Shown here piece by piece: positions 21,290-32,415 of a stretch of DNA of 64,000 nucleotides. Position 1 is the stretch's first letter; each line of letters begins with the position of its first letter. The notes under the pieces were generated by a model. The model did no database searches. It was not told the DNA's origin and was given only the letters and a program-made list of their open reading frames with translations. Origin of the DNA: Haberlea rhodopensis (taxonomy: Eukaryota; Streptophyta; Magnoliopsida; Lamiales; Gesneriaceae); contig CAJQUN010000511.1 of NCBI GenBank assembly GCA_907163345.1, positions 310,001 to 374,000 on the forward strand, given 5' to 3'. Both the position numbers and the translations under genes were made by a program.

Positions 21290-23810
21290 GTGAATGCCGC
21301 TGATATGTGGAGGCAATGAATATTTTTGGAGGGTCATGTTATTGATGATGAGTATGTCAATAATGTATTGATATGAAATTATATTTTGTGGAATATTTAT
21401 GTTGAGAACATGACAGTTTAAAGGATCAAGTGTAGATCCAATGTGTACAGTAAGTGTTATTACATCTTATTGTTTTAAGAATGTAATTTTATTTATTGTG
21501 ATTATGGATATCATATGTATGCCAGTAGTGGCGATGATATTGTGCATGCCCGTAGTGGTGATGAGATTATGCATGCCAGTGTTGGCAATGAGTATTGATA
21601 TATTGCTATTGTGTTAGCAATAAATATTGTTGTACCGTTATTGTGTTAGCGATGAATCTTAATGATATGTTGATTGCAGATAGTAGTGAAATGAATATTG
21701 TTATACTGCTAGTGTGTTAGCAATGTATATGGATGATGTGTTTATATGCAGATGGCAATGAACGTTGTGTTATTGTGGTTCCTTGGGTACATGAGATGTA
21801 GGCCAAGATGATATTGGAATGTTCCAGGGGAATGAGGAATTGAGGTAAACCATTTCATTTGGTTTGACATGTGAATATATGTTGAATTACATTATCTCAT
21901 TTGAGTTATATTGATTTATGAGAATTAAGTATATAAAGGAATAATGGAGAATGAGATTAAGAATGAAACTTATAAGTGTTATATTCATTTTGATATTGTT
22001 GCAATAACAAAACGGGGCGAGGTGTAACCGTTGTGGTAACACCGTTATATCTATGGTAATCATTGAGAAAATAATGATCGTGTAGTAATATTTGTTTTAT
22101 GATGGTAATTATTGCTATGAAAGCATGTTAATAATTGATTAACCACCTGTTGTATTGAGTCGAATATAATCATGATGATATGAGATAATGAGTATGCATG
22201 GGTTGACATGGAACGTCGCAGGATGACGTAGGATCACTATGAATGTCATGTGTAGACATATGATCATTGTGAATGTCACGGGTTGACGTGGAACTATCGT
22301 GAATGTCATGAATAAGTACGAGATTGTGATGTATTCTCCGATGTATAATGACGAAAAATGATAAAATAATCGTGTGATGATTAATGATGAGTTAGACATG
22401 ATATGACAAACAATATAATAATGTTATAATGAGAATACATGGGATATATGAGCATTCACTTTAAATGATTGATCATTTGATATTGTGTTAGAAACTGGAA
22501 GGCATATAAATGATGATATATGTGATGAGAATGATGTATGAGAAATCATGAATACATACTACACTATGATATGTTATCATTCATGAAATAGTGCTTTGTT
22601 GAACAAAGGATCGAAAGGAATTACGTCATTGAGGCATATAATTGATTCTTATGTTGAATTTCAATCACACAGATATGCAATGGTTTGTTGTAGCATGATG
22701 TGTATAGGATTCCGTGAAACTTTTGACTCAGGGATATTAATGTTTGATGACGGAAACAATATGAATATCAATAATGCGTAAATGACGAGGTAAGTGATTA
22801 TGTTATGAGTATTTGAGAAATACTAATGAGTTTATTTTTAGTTCTTGTTCCATGGCAGTTGATAGTTGATGCTTAAGAGAATGTGAGTACTGTGATGAGC
22901 AAGATATTATGATACTACTGTATATTGTAGATGATTTCACCTACAAAGGTATAAAACGAATTATTTGATGTTGATGTTGATGCCTTGTTTTAAATGTCTT
23001 ATATACACAAGTGATTTGTAAGGAATGATGGACAGTACAAGATAACTTATCCAAGTAGATAAGAATAAATGATGGGTTATGAGATAAATTTGACGGATGA
23101 ACAATATTATGATGCCAAAGTGCGTATAATCGTGACGTAAGAATATTCGTGTTAGACCATTCTTTATGAGTTGATATTGATTATATGTGGTTGTTGGTAC
23201 GTATAATGTTGATATACGTATATGAGAATTACTAATGGGTTTTCTAGTAAAATTACTTTGCGCCAGATAATAGTCAGAAGATTATATATGAAAGGTTGAT
23301 GTGTAGGGCTCAAGAGTACTGCTATTTCATACGGACAATGGTGATGTGCGATATGACGATGTTGGTATAAATTGCATACTTTTGCAACCACACAGGTATG
23401 ATGTTATTTATACGATAAAAAAAAATTGGTGTATTGTCATACATTCTGATGTACACGTGATATACATGGAATGCCTGATTTAGCGATTATATGATGTGTA
23501 CTATGATGAAAGTAAATGATGATGGATTGAGATTGTGCAAGGAACTGTACCAATGCGAGCACACAGGTAGTAAAGTATGACAAAGATGTACTTGATGATT
23601 AAACACTTAAAGTGATGTGACTTCCAGTCTTGAGAGCGTGGGTGTGGTGCGCCACATTTCGAGCCATGATGATTCGAATGGTGTGGTCCTACAGATTTGT
23701 TACAACGCTATCTTGAGCTGTATAACGGTACGTAAATTTTAATGTCGGCTTTTAATGGTAAGCATGCGTTTAAATTTCGGGGTCGAAATTTTATTAGTTA
23801 GGGAAAATTG
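21290..23810 (+). other. Non-coding body of Gypsy-2
   Basis: I find no gene-like frame. The plus strand is rich in G and T and shows further degenerate repeats: GCCAGTAGTGGCGATGA-like units at 21515-21610, TGTGTTAGCAATGAAT-like units at 21600-21740, and ATGTCA-GGGTTGACGTGGAAC-like units at 22195-22310. It ends in a purine tract (TTAGGGAAAATTG, about 23798-23810) before the 3' LTR. Confidence 0.6.
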
Positions 23811-26429
23811 TGATGTCCAGAATAATTAAATCGTTCATTGGATTTAATTATGGTGTTTATATGATATGTCGGGATTTAATTCTCGAGTATCGAATTTTGG
23901 AACGGAGTTTGGATAAATTATTCCGGGATTGAATTTAAAATGTTAATTAAATTTAAGGGGATTTTTATTAATAATAATGTGGATTATTTGAGATTGAGTT
24001 ATAAATTAAATTAGTAGGGTATTGAGATAGATTTGAGTGGTATGGATTAAATTTAGGGTTGGCCCAACAAAACACAAACCAACTCCCAAACACACACTAA
24101 AAACCGATTTATTCTCCTCCTTTTCCCCTTCTTCACGTCGGCTACCACTCTTCAACGCAGAGACGATTTCACTTCGATTTTTGGGCAAGATTTCTTCGAT
24201 CAGGTCTGTGTGGATTTGTTGCTACACGATGCCTTAGTCTTGTACTCGTTTGCATTTCGGTTTTTGTTGATTTTGATGGATTTTTGGGGCGATTTTCTAC
24301 TGGTATTTGGCCAAATTTACACAGCTAACTAGTTGGAAATTTATGATGTTATATGGTTCAAATTGTATGATGTTTTGGGGGCGTTTTTGTGTTTGTTCTT
24401 GGGGAGAAAAAACATGACAGTAGTTTCGAAATTTAGGTGGTTTTTGGGTTGTTTGTGTTCGAAATTTGGAGCTATTGTTGGCCAAATTTATGGCTGTTTT
24501 GACTGTTCTTTTTGTTGATTTGGAGACACATTGCTTTTTGAATTATTGTTGTCTTGAGAACTTGTTATGAATTGCTTGAATTTAAGACACACTTTGGACG
24601 AAAATGAGGCTTCTTGGTCGAAATTTTGGAGCTATTGCAAGCTTGATAATCATGCTTATAAAAGCGTTTGATAATATGTTTAAGTGATGTTCTAGTGTTG
24701 GCCAAAAGCTATACTAAATGTTTAGCTAGAAAGTCTACTTTTATGGATTATAGCATGATAGAGTTTTGGTGAGTATTGAGCTATAGTTTGGGGTGCTAAT
24801 AACTTAGAGCATGTGTGGTTGTGTAAATAAGTGAGTTAGATACATGTTAAGGTGTGTTAAACATGTATTAAAGTGTATATTAATCAATATACTTGAATGT
24901 GTGCAATAGCATGACTTAGTGATTTATGTTACTTTATTGAGTTATTTCTAAAGTGTGGAGACTAACTTGATTAGTATAGTTGATTAAAGTGAGTCTGTGA
25001 AGATAATTCGAGTATGAAAATTATAACTGGAAATTCGGATAGTACGAGAAGTGTTATTGATTTGTGTAGATCATTTCTTAAGAAAGAGATAATAATTCCA
25101 AGTAACAGGTGTAATATGTTAACTAGATGTTGAGAATGTTGAACGATTGAGCTAATGTGGAATGGACATTTGATTTATAGATACTCCATGAGCCTTCGGA
25201 CATCTAGGGTGGCTTATTCACGTCGTCAACCTTAAGGTACGTGGTGGCGTACGAGCAGGTATAATATGAATTATTTCATATTCCAGTATTCATAAATTGT
25301 TGAATTGTGATGAGTGAATATAAGGGAACAAATATGTGAATAATTGATGACTGAATATAAGGGAACGAATATGTGAATAATTGTGATGACTGAATATAAG
25401 GGAATGATTATGTGAATAATTGTGATGACTGAATATAAGGGAACGGATATGTGAATTGAGTTTGTTATATGTGGTATGGTGGACACGTAAATGTACGTGG
25501 TCCGGACATGGAGCTGGGTATGGATGCATTTGGCATGACCAGCATGAGAAAGTGTTGAGTGATAGATTGATAGACAGAACTGCATTGATATGGAATTTAT
25601 TTATGATTGAGCATAAATAATAGATTCTTGTTGTATTGAATTCATCATGTGGTTGAGTATCATATTCTCAGTGACGATACTAAACTTGATATTATGAAAG
25701 CGTGTAAGTTTGAAACAGGAACATTGCGTGGAAGCTATACATATTCAGAACTTTACAGGGAGTATATTTTATAGATTTTCAATACTCTTGAATTATGATA
25801 TCATGATCTTTATGCATTGTTATGATATGGGTAGTGTGATGTTGGTATGCTTACCCTGTGTGGGGGCTGTTTCTGTTGAAACAGGTATTACAGCTACAAA
25901 GTTATTTTGGCGTAGCAAGCTCGAGCTTGGTTGGACAATATTGCTTCCTGAAGCGTAGAATGAGATTGGGTAAATGGTATACACTATATATGCAACTAGA
26001 TGGGTATTCATTATTTGTTGCTCGTATGTGAGCACTTGGAGTCGTGTATGTGGATTGTATATTGGTGTTGAAGTCCACTTTTTATATCTTCTTAGTATGG
26101 TGACTTTCTTGGCTGGGAACTTACTTATGGTTTTGATTTCTTTTAGTATCGTGTTTTTCCCTGGCTGAGAATTATTTTTGGTGATGTGTTTTTATTTTGG
26201 GATAGCTCAATTTATGGGGAGACTCTGCCCAAATTTTTATAAAAACCCACAATGTAAAAGTGGTGCAATGGTGATGATAATGGGTGAACCTTGAGTCTTA
26301 TTACTGAGTATTATTTATGTCATGGAGAATATGTGAAGCATGTAATGATTCTTTAAAGAATGAATTTTTTTTGTACTCATACGACGTCATAAATGCACTA
26401 ATGACGAGTTAAGAGGTTAGGGCCTTACA
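23811..26429 (+). repeat. Gypsy-2 3' LTR (2.6 kb)
   Basis: It begins TGATGTCCAG just after a purine tract and ends GGGCCTTACA. About 24080-24240 looks like a transcribed leader (CT-rich). Positions 25300-25460 hold four tandem copies of a roughly 40-bp unit (GACTGAATATAAGGGAACG ... TGTGAATAATTG). Confidence 0.8.
25308..25456 (+). repeat. Four-copy tandem repeat inside Gypsy-2 LTR
   Basis: Units of about 40 bp contain TGAATATAAGGGAA, then TATGTGAATAATTG. Minus-strand frames over it are repeat artefacts. Confidence 0.85.
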
Positions 26430-26475
26430 TAAACAATTTAAATAGCACAATGATTCGTTGAAGTTATACGCCTGT
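26430..26475. mobile_element. Left remnant of older LTR (same family as 26476-28172)
   Basis: AAACAATTTAAATAGCACAA ... resembles the inside of the solo LTR near 26862-26905. It continues at 28173 on the other side of the insertion. Confidence 0.65.
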
Positions 26476-28172
26476 TGATGCGTGTAATACGTACCGCAAG
26501 TGTACGGTGTCAAGTTTTAGTATAGAATTTTAAAATACGGATGTCGAACCCACAGGGATTGAAAATTAAGTTACACCAAGTACTGTAATTAGAATAGTCT
26601 CGACTTTATTTAGATAACCGATAGTATAATTATTAAATTAATCTACTAAAATAAATAAATTAGCAAGATGAAGAATTTAAGTGGAGAAAATCAATGAGAA
26701 CGGATTCTAGAGGTTCGACTTCACTCAACTATCCACTATGTCGTGTTCTTCTAATTTATTAACCACGAATCCTATGTTATCTATTACCTCTCCCGAGTGT
26801 TAAATAGAAATAATCATTCAACAATAATCTTGATGTGCCCACCTAAGATAAATTATTAAACAATTTCAATAGCGCAAGATTCGTTCTATGGCTTCGTTGG
26901 AGTTATGTGTCTCCCGACTATATAAACTTCCAACGATGTAAATTCCTACGGTCCTATTCAAAACCCCCTCTCCCGAGTGATAGATTCTAAATAAATATGA
27001 CGAATCAACTAGTGATCAATTAATTGAAACGCATTCAAATCAGGAATCACAAATAAACCAAACGAAAAACCAAAATATATTCAATCAATAATCAACGACA
27101 CAGGTTCAAATCAAGATCCGTCTAACTCTAGAATAATAAATTAGTTCATGAATACATTAAATAAACACATAGACATGTTCTTAATCATCATAAACATAAA
27201 GGAAGAGATAATCAAACGAATTGGATGATGGCCCTCCGTCCCCGGTAGTCGCCGTCTTCTTCTCCGTTGTCAAAATCTCTACCCTTCGTTGTACGCGCAC
27301 CGCCTCGATTGATCTCCTCCTCTTTCACGTTAGTCTACTGCTCGTCCCCCTTTGCTCTCGTCTGTTCACGTTTAATGGTTTCTGTACGTGAATTGTGCTC
27401 TCTGTTCCTGTACGTAAATTGCTCTTCCTGTACGTGAATCTCCCCCTCGCCTTAATTCCTCCCTCCGTCTAATATTACCTTGCGTCCCCTATATCCTTAA
27501 TTTGTACGTCTCTAAAATCTACGTGATTTCTTTCCCCTATTGCGTAAATATCTTCCCTTTTATAATTTATTCCCAAATCTCATGTATATATATTATATTA
27601 TAATATAATATAATATAATATAATATAATCTTGCCATTTGACATGTCCCGGTACATGATTATTTCACCGTTGAGTCCCGTGCATCAAATAAGGAAAGTCT
27701 CCAAAATTACCAAAATTCCATTGGCGTAATTACGCCTCCGAAGTGGCGTAGTTACGCCTATCGATGTGTCACAAAATCTGGCTTCCCGCGTGATAGGCGT
27801 ATTACGCCTCCAAAGTGGCGTAGTTACGCCACTTAAATTCTCAAAAGCAGTGGGCTAGGCGTAGTTACGCCTCAAAGTAGGCGTAATTACGCCTGTATGA
27901 AATTCTTTTAAAACTCAAATGCCGTGAGTTAGGCGTAGTTACGCCTCAAAGTAGGCGTCTTTACGCCTGTTGCCATGATTGATAGTGTAGATTTTTGGCT
28001 TCAATTCATCCGTTCCTTCCGTCATTTGCACCCTTTTAGTCCACAAAACATGTAATTACCTGGATTCCTGCAAAACAACACAGAACAAGACCAAAAGTGT
28101 AATTTTGATCGAAAACTAACACTAAACCATGCAAAATAAGAGGAAATATAAGTGTATAAAATACACTTATCA
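26476..28172. mobile_element. Solo LTR, 1.7 kb
   Basis: The element starts TGATGCGTGTAATACG and ends ATACACTTATCA, with a perfect 5-bp duplication CCTGT on both sides (26471-26475, 28173-28177). The opening (cgtaccgcaagtgtacgg ... gtcgaacccacaggga) is a sequence commonly seen in plant retrotransposon LTRs. No internal domain is present, so it is the product of LTR-LTR recombination. It has a palindrome cluster (27722-27968) and an (ATATA/TAATA) run near 27590-27630. Confidence 0.85.
27722..27968. repeat. Four pairs of GGCGTARTTACGCC palindromes in solo LTR
   Basis: Eight near-perfect palindromes of 14-16 bp (for example AGGCGTAATTACGCCT, GGCGTAGTTACGCC) occur as four pairs. Members of a pair are 5-8 bp apart (CAAAGT-like spacer); pairs are 25-60 bp apart. 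Because each half is self-complementary, a pair can also fold into one hairpin with a short loop. Confidence 0.9.
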
Positions 28173-28480
28173 CCTGTCGATTATATAAATTTCCAACGAT
28201 GTAAATTCCTACGGTCCTTTCAAAACTCCATCTACCGAGTGATAGATTCTAAATAAATATGATGATTCAACTATCATACAGTTAATTTAAACACATTCAA
28301 ATCAGGAATCACAAATAATCCATTATAATGCACTAATCATATTCTCGATTCATCATGCATGTTTACTCTTAAACACATTGAATGGAATGTCCAATTGAAA
28401 AGAGTGATGTGAAAGACATTTATACAACTCATATACACAAATCTCTATGCTTGTAGGAGAGCATATAATTTGTATTAATT
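28173..28480. mobile_element. Right remnant of older LTR
   Basis: After the CCTGT duplication the sequence (TTATATAAATTTCCAACGAT, CCTACGGTCC, GAGTGATAGATTC) matches 26920-27055 inside the solo LTR, with differences. So the solo LTR lies inside an older relative. The older copy fades out before the minisatellite begins near 28480. Confidence 0.7.
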
Positions 28481-28671
28481 CATATATGTGTAACTAGGAC
28501 CAAATTATATAAGTTTAGTACAAATTTAAATTGTAACTAGTACCTAAGTTATAGATTTGATACTAATTTCATGTGTAACTAGTACAAAAATTGTATAGGA
28601 TTAATACAATTTCATCTGTAACTAGTATATGTTTCAGATCAACTTCATGTGTAATAAGTGCCGATGTATAG
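28480..28671. repeat. Minisatellite array, segment 1
   Basis: Diverged units of about 40-45 bp built on TAACTAGTACCAAAATTGTATAGGTTTCATACCAATTTCATGTG-type words (core words TAACTAGTACC and TTTCATACCAA). The hAT insertion interrupts it; its last 8 bp (ATGTATAG, 28664-28671) are repeated after the hAT. Confidence 0.85.
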
Positions 28672-28680
28672 GGGTGCTTA

Positions 28681-28800
28681 TTGGCTTGACCCGGTCTGGT
28701 CCGGACCGGAAACGGCCGGTATCGGGTCCGTTAAGGACGGAACCGGTCCGGTCCGTTAATAAACCGGATCGGTCCCGGTTCCGGGCCGATCCGGTCCGAT
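28681..28800. repeat. hAT left subterminal CCGG-rich cluster
   Basis: At least ten overlapping CCGG/CCGGTCCG words in 120 bp, mirrored at 40380-40550 at the other end. They are probable transposase binding sites. Confidence 0.75.
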
Positions 28801-28880
28801 TTTTTTTTTTTTTCGTATTTTATTTTTTTAAAAAAAAATATTTCAAAAAGTTTTATTTATTTTTTATTTAATGTTGTAAA

Positions 28881-30928
28881 TGTAAGGACCCTAGTTCCTT
28901 AAGTGCGGATTAAGGGCATAATTAGAGCTAATATAAATTATCAGAGTAAAATAATCGTGTTGAGACTATGAGCCTTAAGAGTTACATGCCAAATCAAGGA
29001 CTATCAATGGATTAATTACATTTCCAAATCAAAATGAATGTTATCAACTATAGCTTTACACTACTCCTAGAGTAGACACTATAGAAAAGTAATCATGTCC
29101 TTCTTTTCCCAAAAGTGTTCTTCTCAAGCTCACCGCCTCAACCCGCCTTAGCCCTTCTTATCATGCCAAAAGTGTACCTACAAGGACAACCCCCAAACAT
29201 GAGCAATAATATCATTCATATTCAACACAATATGAATATAAGGCGTAAATGCATAAATCACAATAAAACACTTCCTGTTTTTTCCCCATGCATTTTAAAC
29301 GCTTCCAGTTTGGTTGTCCCTGTACCATAACTCATGAGTATAATCAATAGATTATTAATGGTCCACACATATCATGACACAATACCATTTCATCATCACC
29401 AATTACCAATCACCAATCCCTAGTCTGTTCATCACAATGTATTTTAATGCCCCTCGCTTATTTACATATAGGCGGCATAGAATAACCTCGCTTCAATGGA
29501 CATGCGGCGCTCCCACCCCTCGCTTCACATTGAGCGGCAAATATTCTTTCCTCGCCCTATATGATAACCACGCTCAAATGTGACATGCGGCGCTCCCACC
29601 CCTCGCTTCACATTTAGCGGCAACAAATCAAATAGCGGCAAGCATTAAAATCATCAAGGGATGACCACGACTCATGGGATGTGCACCAATAACCATAATA
29701 TGCATATACAATCATCATGCATAATTCAACATGTATTTGCATCCACGATGCATAATTCCATATATACTCGCATCCACAATGCATAAACAATGAGTATATT
29801 AGATACATGTACCGTTGGGTGCCCGTACGTCTTCTACGTACCTTTCCAAAAGTGGAATTGATATGGCTTCACTTCCTTGGTTGCGTCGCTACCTGGGATG
29901 GTTCTACACAATCACACAACCCCATATTAGAAGCCAAATAATAGTCAAATACCAAAAATTCGTCAAAAGAATTCATTTTTCAAAATTCCACTGCTGGCGA
30001 TCGATCGCTTCGCTGAGGCGATCGATCGCCTCAATTTATGCTTCGCGGCGATCGATCGCCTACCTCATTTTTGGACACTGCCCCTCGGCGATCGATAGCG
30101 CCATTTCAGGCGGTCGATCGCCTACTCTGTGATTTGGTACTGCTTGTTGGCGATCGGTCGCCTCATTTCAGGCGGTCGATCGCCTCGCACAGACTCGCGA
30201 TTTTCACCATTAATGCACACCAAACCTTCACCAACCTCAACAACACTCATACCAACAACTCAAAAATATTAATACACTTTAAACCTTCAATATACATCCT
30301 CATACAACCATAAATCTAACACTCACCCAAGAATAACACCAACCCAAACAAACCCATTTCAAAACCCTTCAAAACCACTTCAAACTCAATCCAAACATAA
30401 TAAAAAAACAATAGGGAGGTATCAATACCTCTTGGGGACTCCAAATCTCCCAATAAACTCCACAAATCAAACTTTTGGAAGGATTTCTCCCCACCTTTTT
30501 GCACAAAAACGAAAATGAGGAGAAGGAAGGGTTTGGGAGGTGAAATTTGGGAAAGTTAAAAAGTGAAGGTATAAAGGGGAATTGGGGTATAAGTGGGTTG
30601 GGTTTAATATAAATTACACCCCACAATTTCATGGTGTATAAAACACCCCAACTTGTTATCTTAAAAAGGCATTTTACCATAATGCACCACAATCTCAAAT
30701 AAATGCATGTTTCACCAATAAATGACTACCAACACATGTAAGTCATTAAAACACCCAATTATCCAACATGCCTCACATGTGCCCCGAAATGCATTCTCGG
30801 TCACGCCTACCATGTGACTAAGCATTTCAACATGATAAATAAATCCAGTACATAATTAATTACCACCATAATTAATCATATAAACACAATTAATGCCCAA
30901 ATTGTAATTAATTATTTCGGGGATATCA
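28881..30928 (-). repeat. Gypsy-1 3' LTR
   Basis: It is the left LTR, 25 bp shorter than its partner mainly because one GCGATCGATCGC unit is missing near 30055. It includes CTCGCT/AGCGGC hairpin-like repeats (29452-29640) and the palindrome cluster (29996-30184). Confidence 0.95.
29996..30184. repeat. Seven GGCGATCGATCGCC palindromes in Gypsy-1 left LTR
   Basis: Seven palindromic or near-palindromic 14-mers, mostly arranged as close pairs (for example the first two are separated by TTCGCTGA). The right LTR has eight at 36855-37066. Confidence 0.95.
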
Positions 30929-30944
30929 CAATACTCCCCTACTT
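30929..30944 (-). promoter_or_regulatory. Gypsy-1 polypurine tract
   Basis: On the minus strand AAGTAGGGGAGTATTG abuts the 3' LTR. Confidence 0.8.
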
Positions 30945-31000
30945 ATAAGATTTTGTCCTCGAAATCACATGCACTTACCCCAAAATGAAACTAAACATAG

Positions 31001-32370
31001 TCACATACCAGAGAATAGTTCCGGGTAGTACTGCACCATATGCCGCTCCGTCTCCCACGTAACCTCCTCGACACCCCTGCGATCCCACTGAACCTTGATC
31101 ATAGGTATCACTTTGTTCCGAAGTCTACGGTCTGCTCGATCCAGAGTTCTAACAGGCCGTTCCACATAAGACACATCGGATTCTAACTGAACCTCGGAAG
31201 GCTGTAACACATGAGATGGATACATCTCATACTTCCGCAGCATCGATACATGAAACACATCATGTATACCAGATAAAGAAGGTGGCAAAGCCAGTCGGTA
31301 AGCTAAGGTGCCAATGCGCTGCAAAATCTCGTACGGTCCAACATACCTCGGAGACAATTTTCCGCGCATCCCAAATCGCACAACGCCTCTGAAAGGCGAG
31401 ATCTTCTAAAAGACCTTATCTCCCAACTGAAATTCCAACGGTCTCCGCCGTTTATTCGCATAAGCTGCCTGTCTGTCCTGGGCTGCTTTCATTTTCTGCC
31501 TTATCATCTTTATCTTTTCTTCCATTTCTCGGATCAGTTCCGGTCCTCCGACCGATTTGCGGTCCAAGTCATCCCAACACAAGGGTGATCTACACCGTCT
31601 GCCATAAAGAGCTTCAAAAGGAGCCATTTGAATGCTCGCCTGGTAGCTGTTATTATAAGAGAACTCTACCAAGGCTACCGAATCCTGCCAAGAAACATCG
31701 AACTCCAATACACAAGCCCTCAATATGTCCTCGAGCGTTTGGATAGTACGCTCGGTCTGGCCATCCGTCTGAGGATGATAAGAAGTGCTCAATCTAACTT
31801 CAGTTCCCAAGGCTGACTGAAGACCCTCCCAAAAATGAGATGTGAATCGTGGATCTCGATCCGACACTATGGAAATGGGGATCCCATGCAATCTCACCAC
31901 ATCTCGAATATACACTGCGCCATCCTCAAAAAGGTGAAAGTCATGCTATAGGGGATGAAATGAGCTACCTTAGTCAATCGATCCACAACTACCAAAATAG
32001 CATCAAAACCCGAAGCACTCCTCGGTAGGTGAGTCACGAAGTCCATGGAAATGTGTTCCCACTTCCACTTCGGTATCTCCAAGCTTTTCAACTCACCGCC
32101 AGGTCTCTGTCTCTCTGCCTTAACCTGCTGGCAGATCAAGCACCTCTTAACAAAAGTGACGACGTCATACTTCATTCTTTTCCACCAAAACTGACCACGC
32201 AGGTCTTTATACATCTTCTTCCCGCCGGGGTGGATGCTAAGTTTGCTACTATGAGCTCGCTCCAAGATCCCTCTACGCAACTCCGGCGTACTCGGAACCA
32301 CCCAACGGCTACCCAATCTCAAGGATCCGTCCTCGGCCATTCTGAATTTCGTTGGCTGACCAAGATGCAA
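31001..32370 (-). pseudogene. pol: Gypsy-1 integrase and chromodomain-like C terminus (broken)
   Basis: In element sense it starts with the H-H-C-C zinc region (HPGGKKMYKDL ... CLICQQVK). The catalytic core follows: D in WEHISMDFV, D in SDRDPRFTS, E in the QTDGQTERTIQ stretch. It ends with the GPYEILQRIG and FHVSMLRKY linker and a chromodomain-like tail (VQWDRRGVEEVTWE ... YPELF). Breaks: a frameshift at about 31895-31930 just after the FIPYSMTF region, and an in-frame TAG at 31406-31408. The chromodomain-like end is the Del/Tekay mark and is known to steer insertion to heterochromatin. It cannot be made as one protein here. Confidence 0.85.
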
Positions 32371-32415
32371 TAAAGATAACCATCTCTGAATCTCATCATC
32401 TGACTTCTGAGCTCT

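Larger units (their letters stand above)
18873..26429 (+). mobile_element. Gypsy-2: LTR retrotransposon without coding capacity
   Basis: The direct repeats 18873-19559 and 25743-26429 (687 bp each, a few percent different) are the ends of two LTRs. The left one is 5'-truncated. The right one is full length, 23811-26429, preceded by a purine tract. A Met-tRNA PBS follows the left LTR directly. The body, 19560-23810, has no gag or pol frame on either strand, only tandem hairpin-forming repeats. It is therefore a large non-autonomous derivative or a decayed element. LTR ends (TGATGTCC ... CTTACA) resemble those of Gypsy-1 (TGATATCC ... CTTACA), so the two families are probably related. Confidence 0.8.

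Noticed and set aside
24006..24518. Small frames on both strands in Gypsy-2 LTR leader
   Set aside because: Overlapping short frames on opposite strands of LTR sequence, with no conserved motif.
29115..30698. Small frames in the Gypsy-1 LTR, repeated at 35973-37581
   Set aside because: They exist in both LTRs, carry no known domain and partly cover the palindrome cluster.
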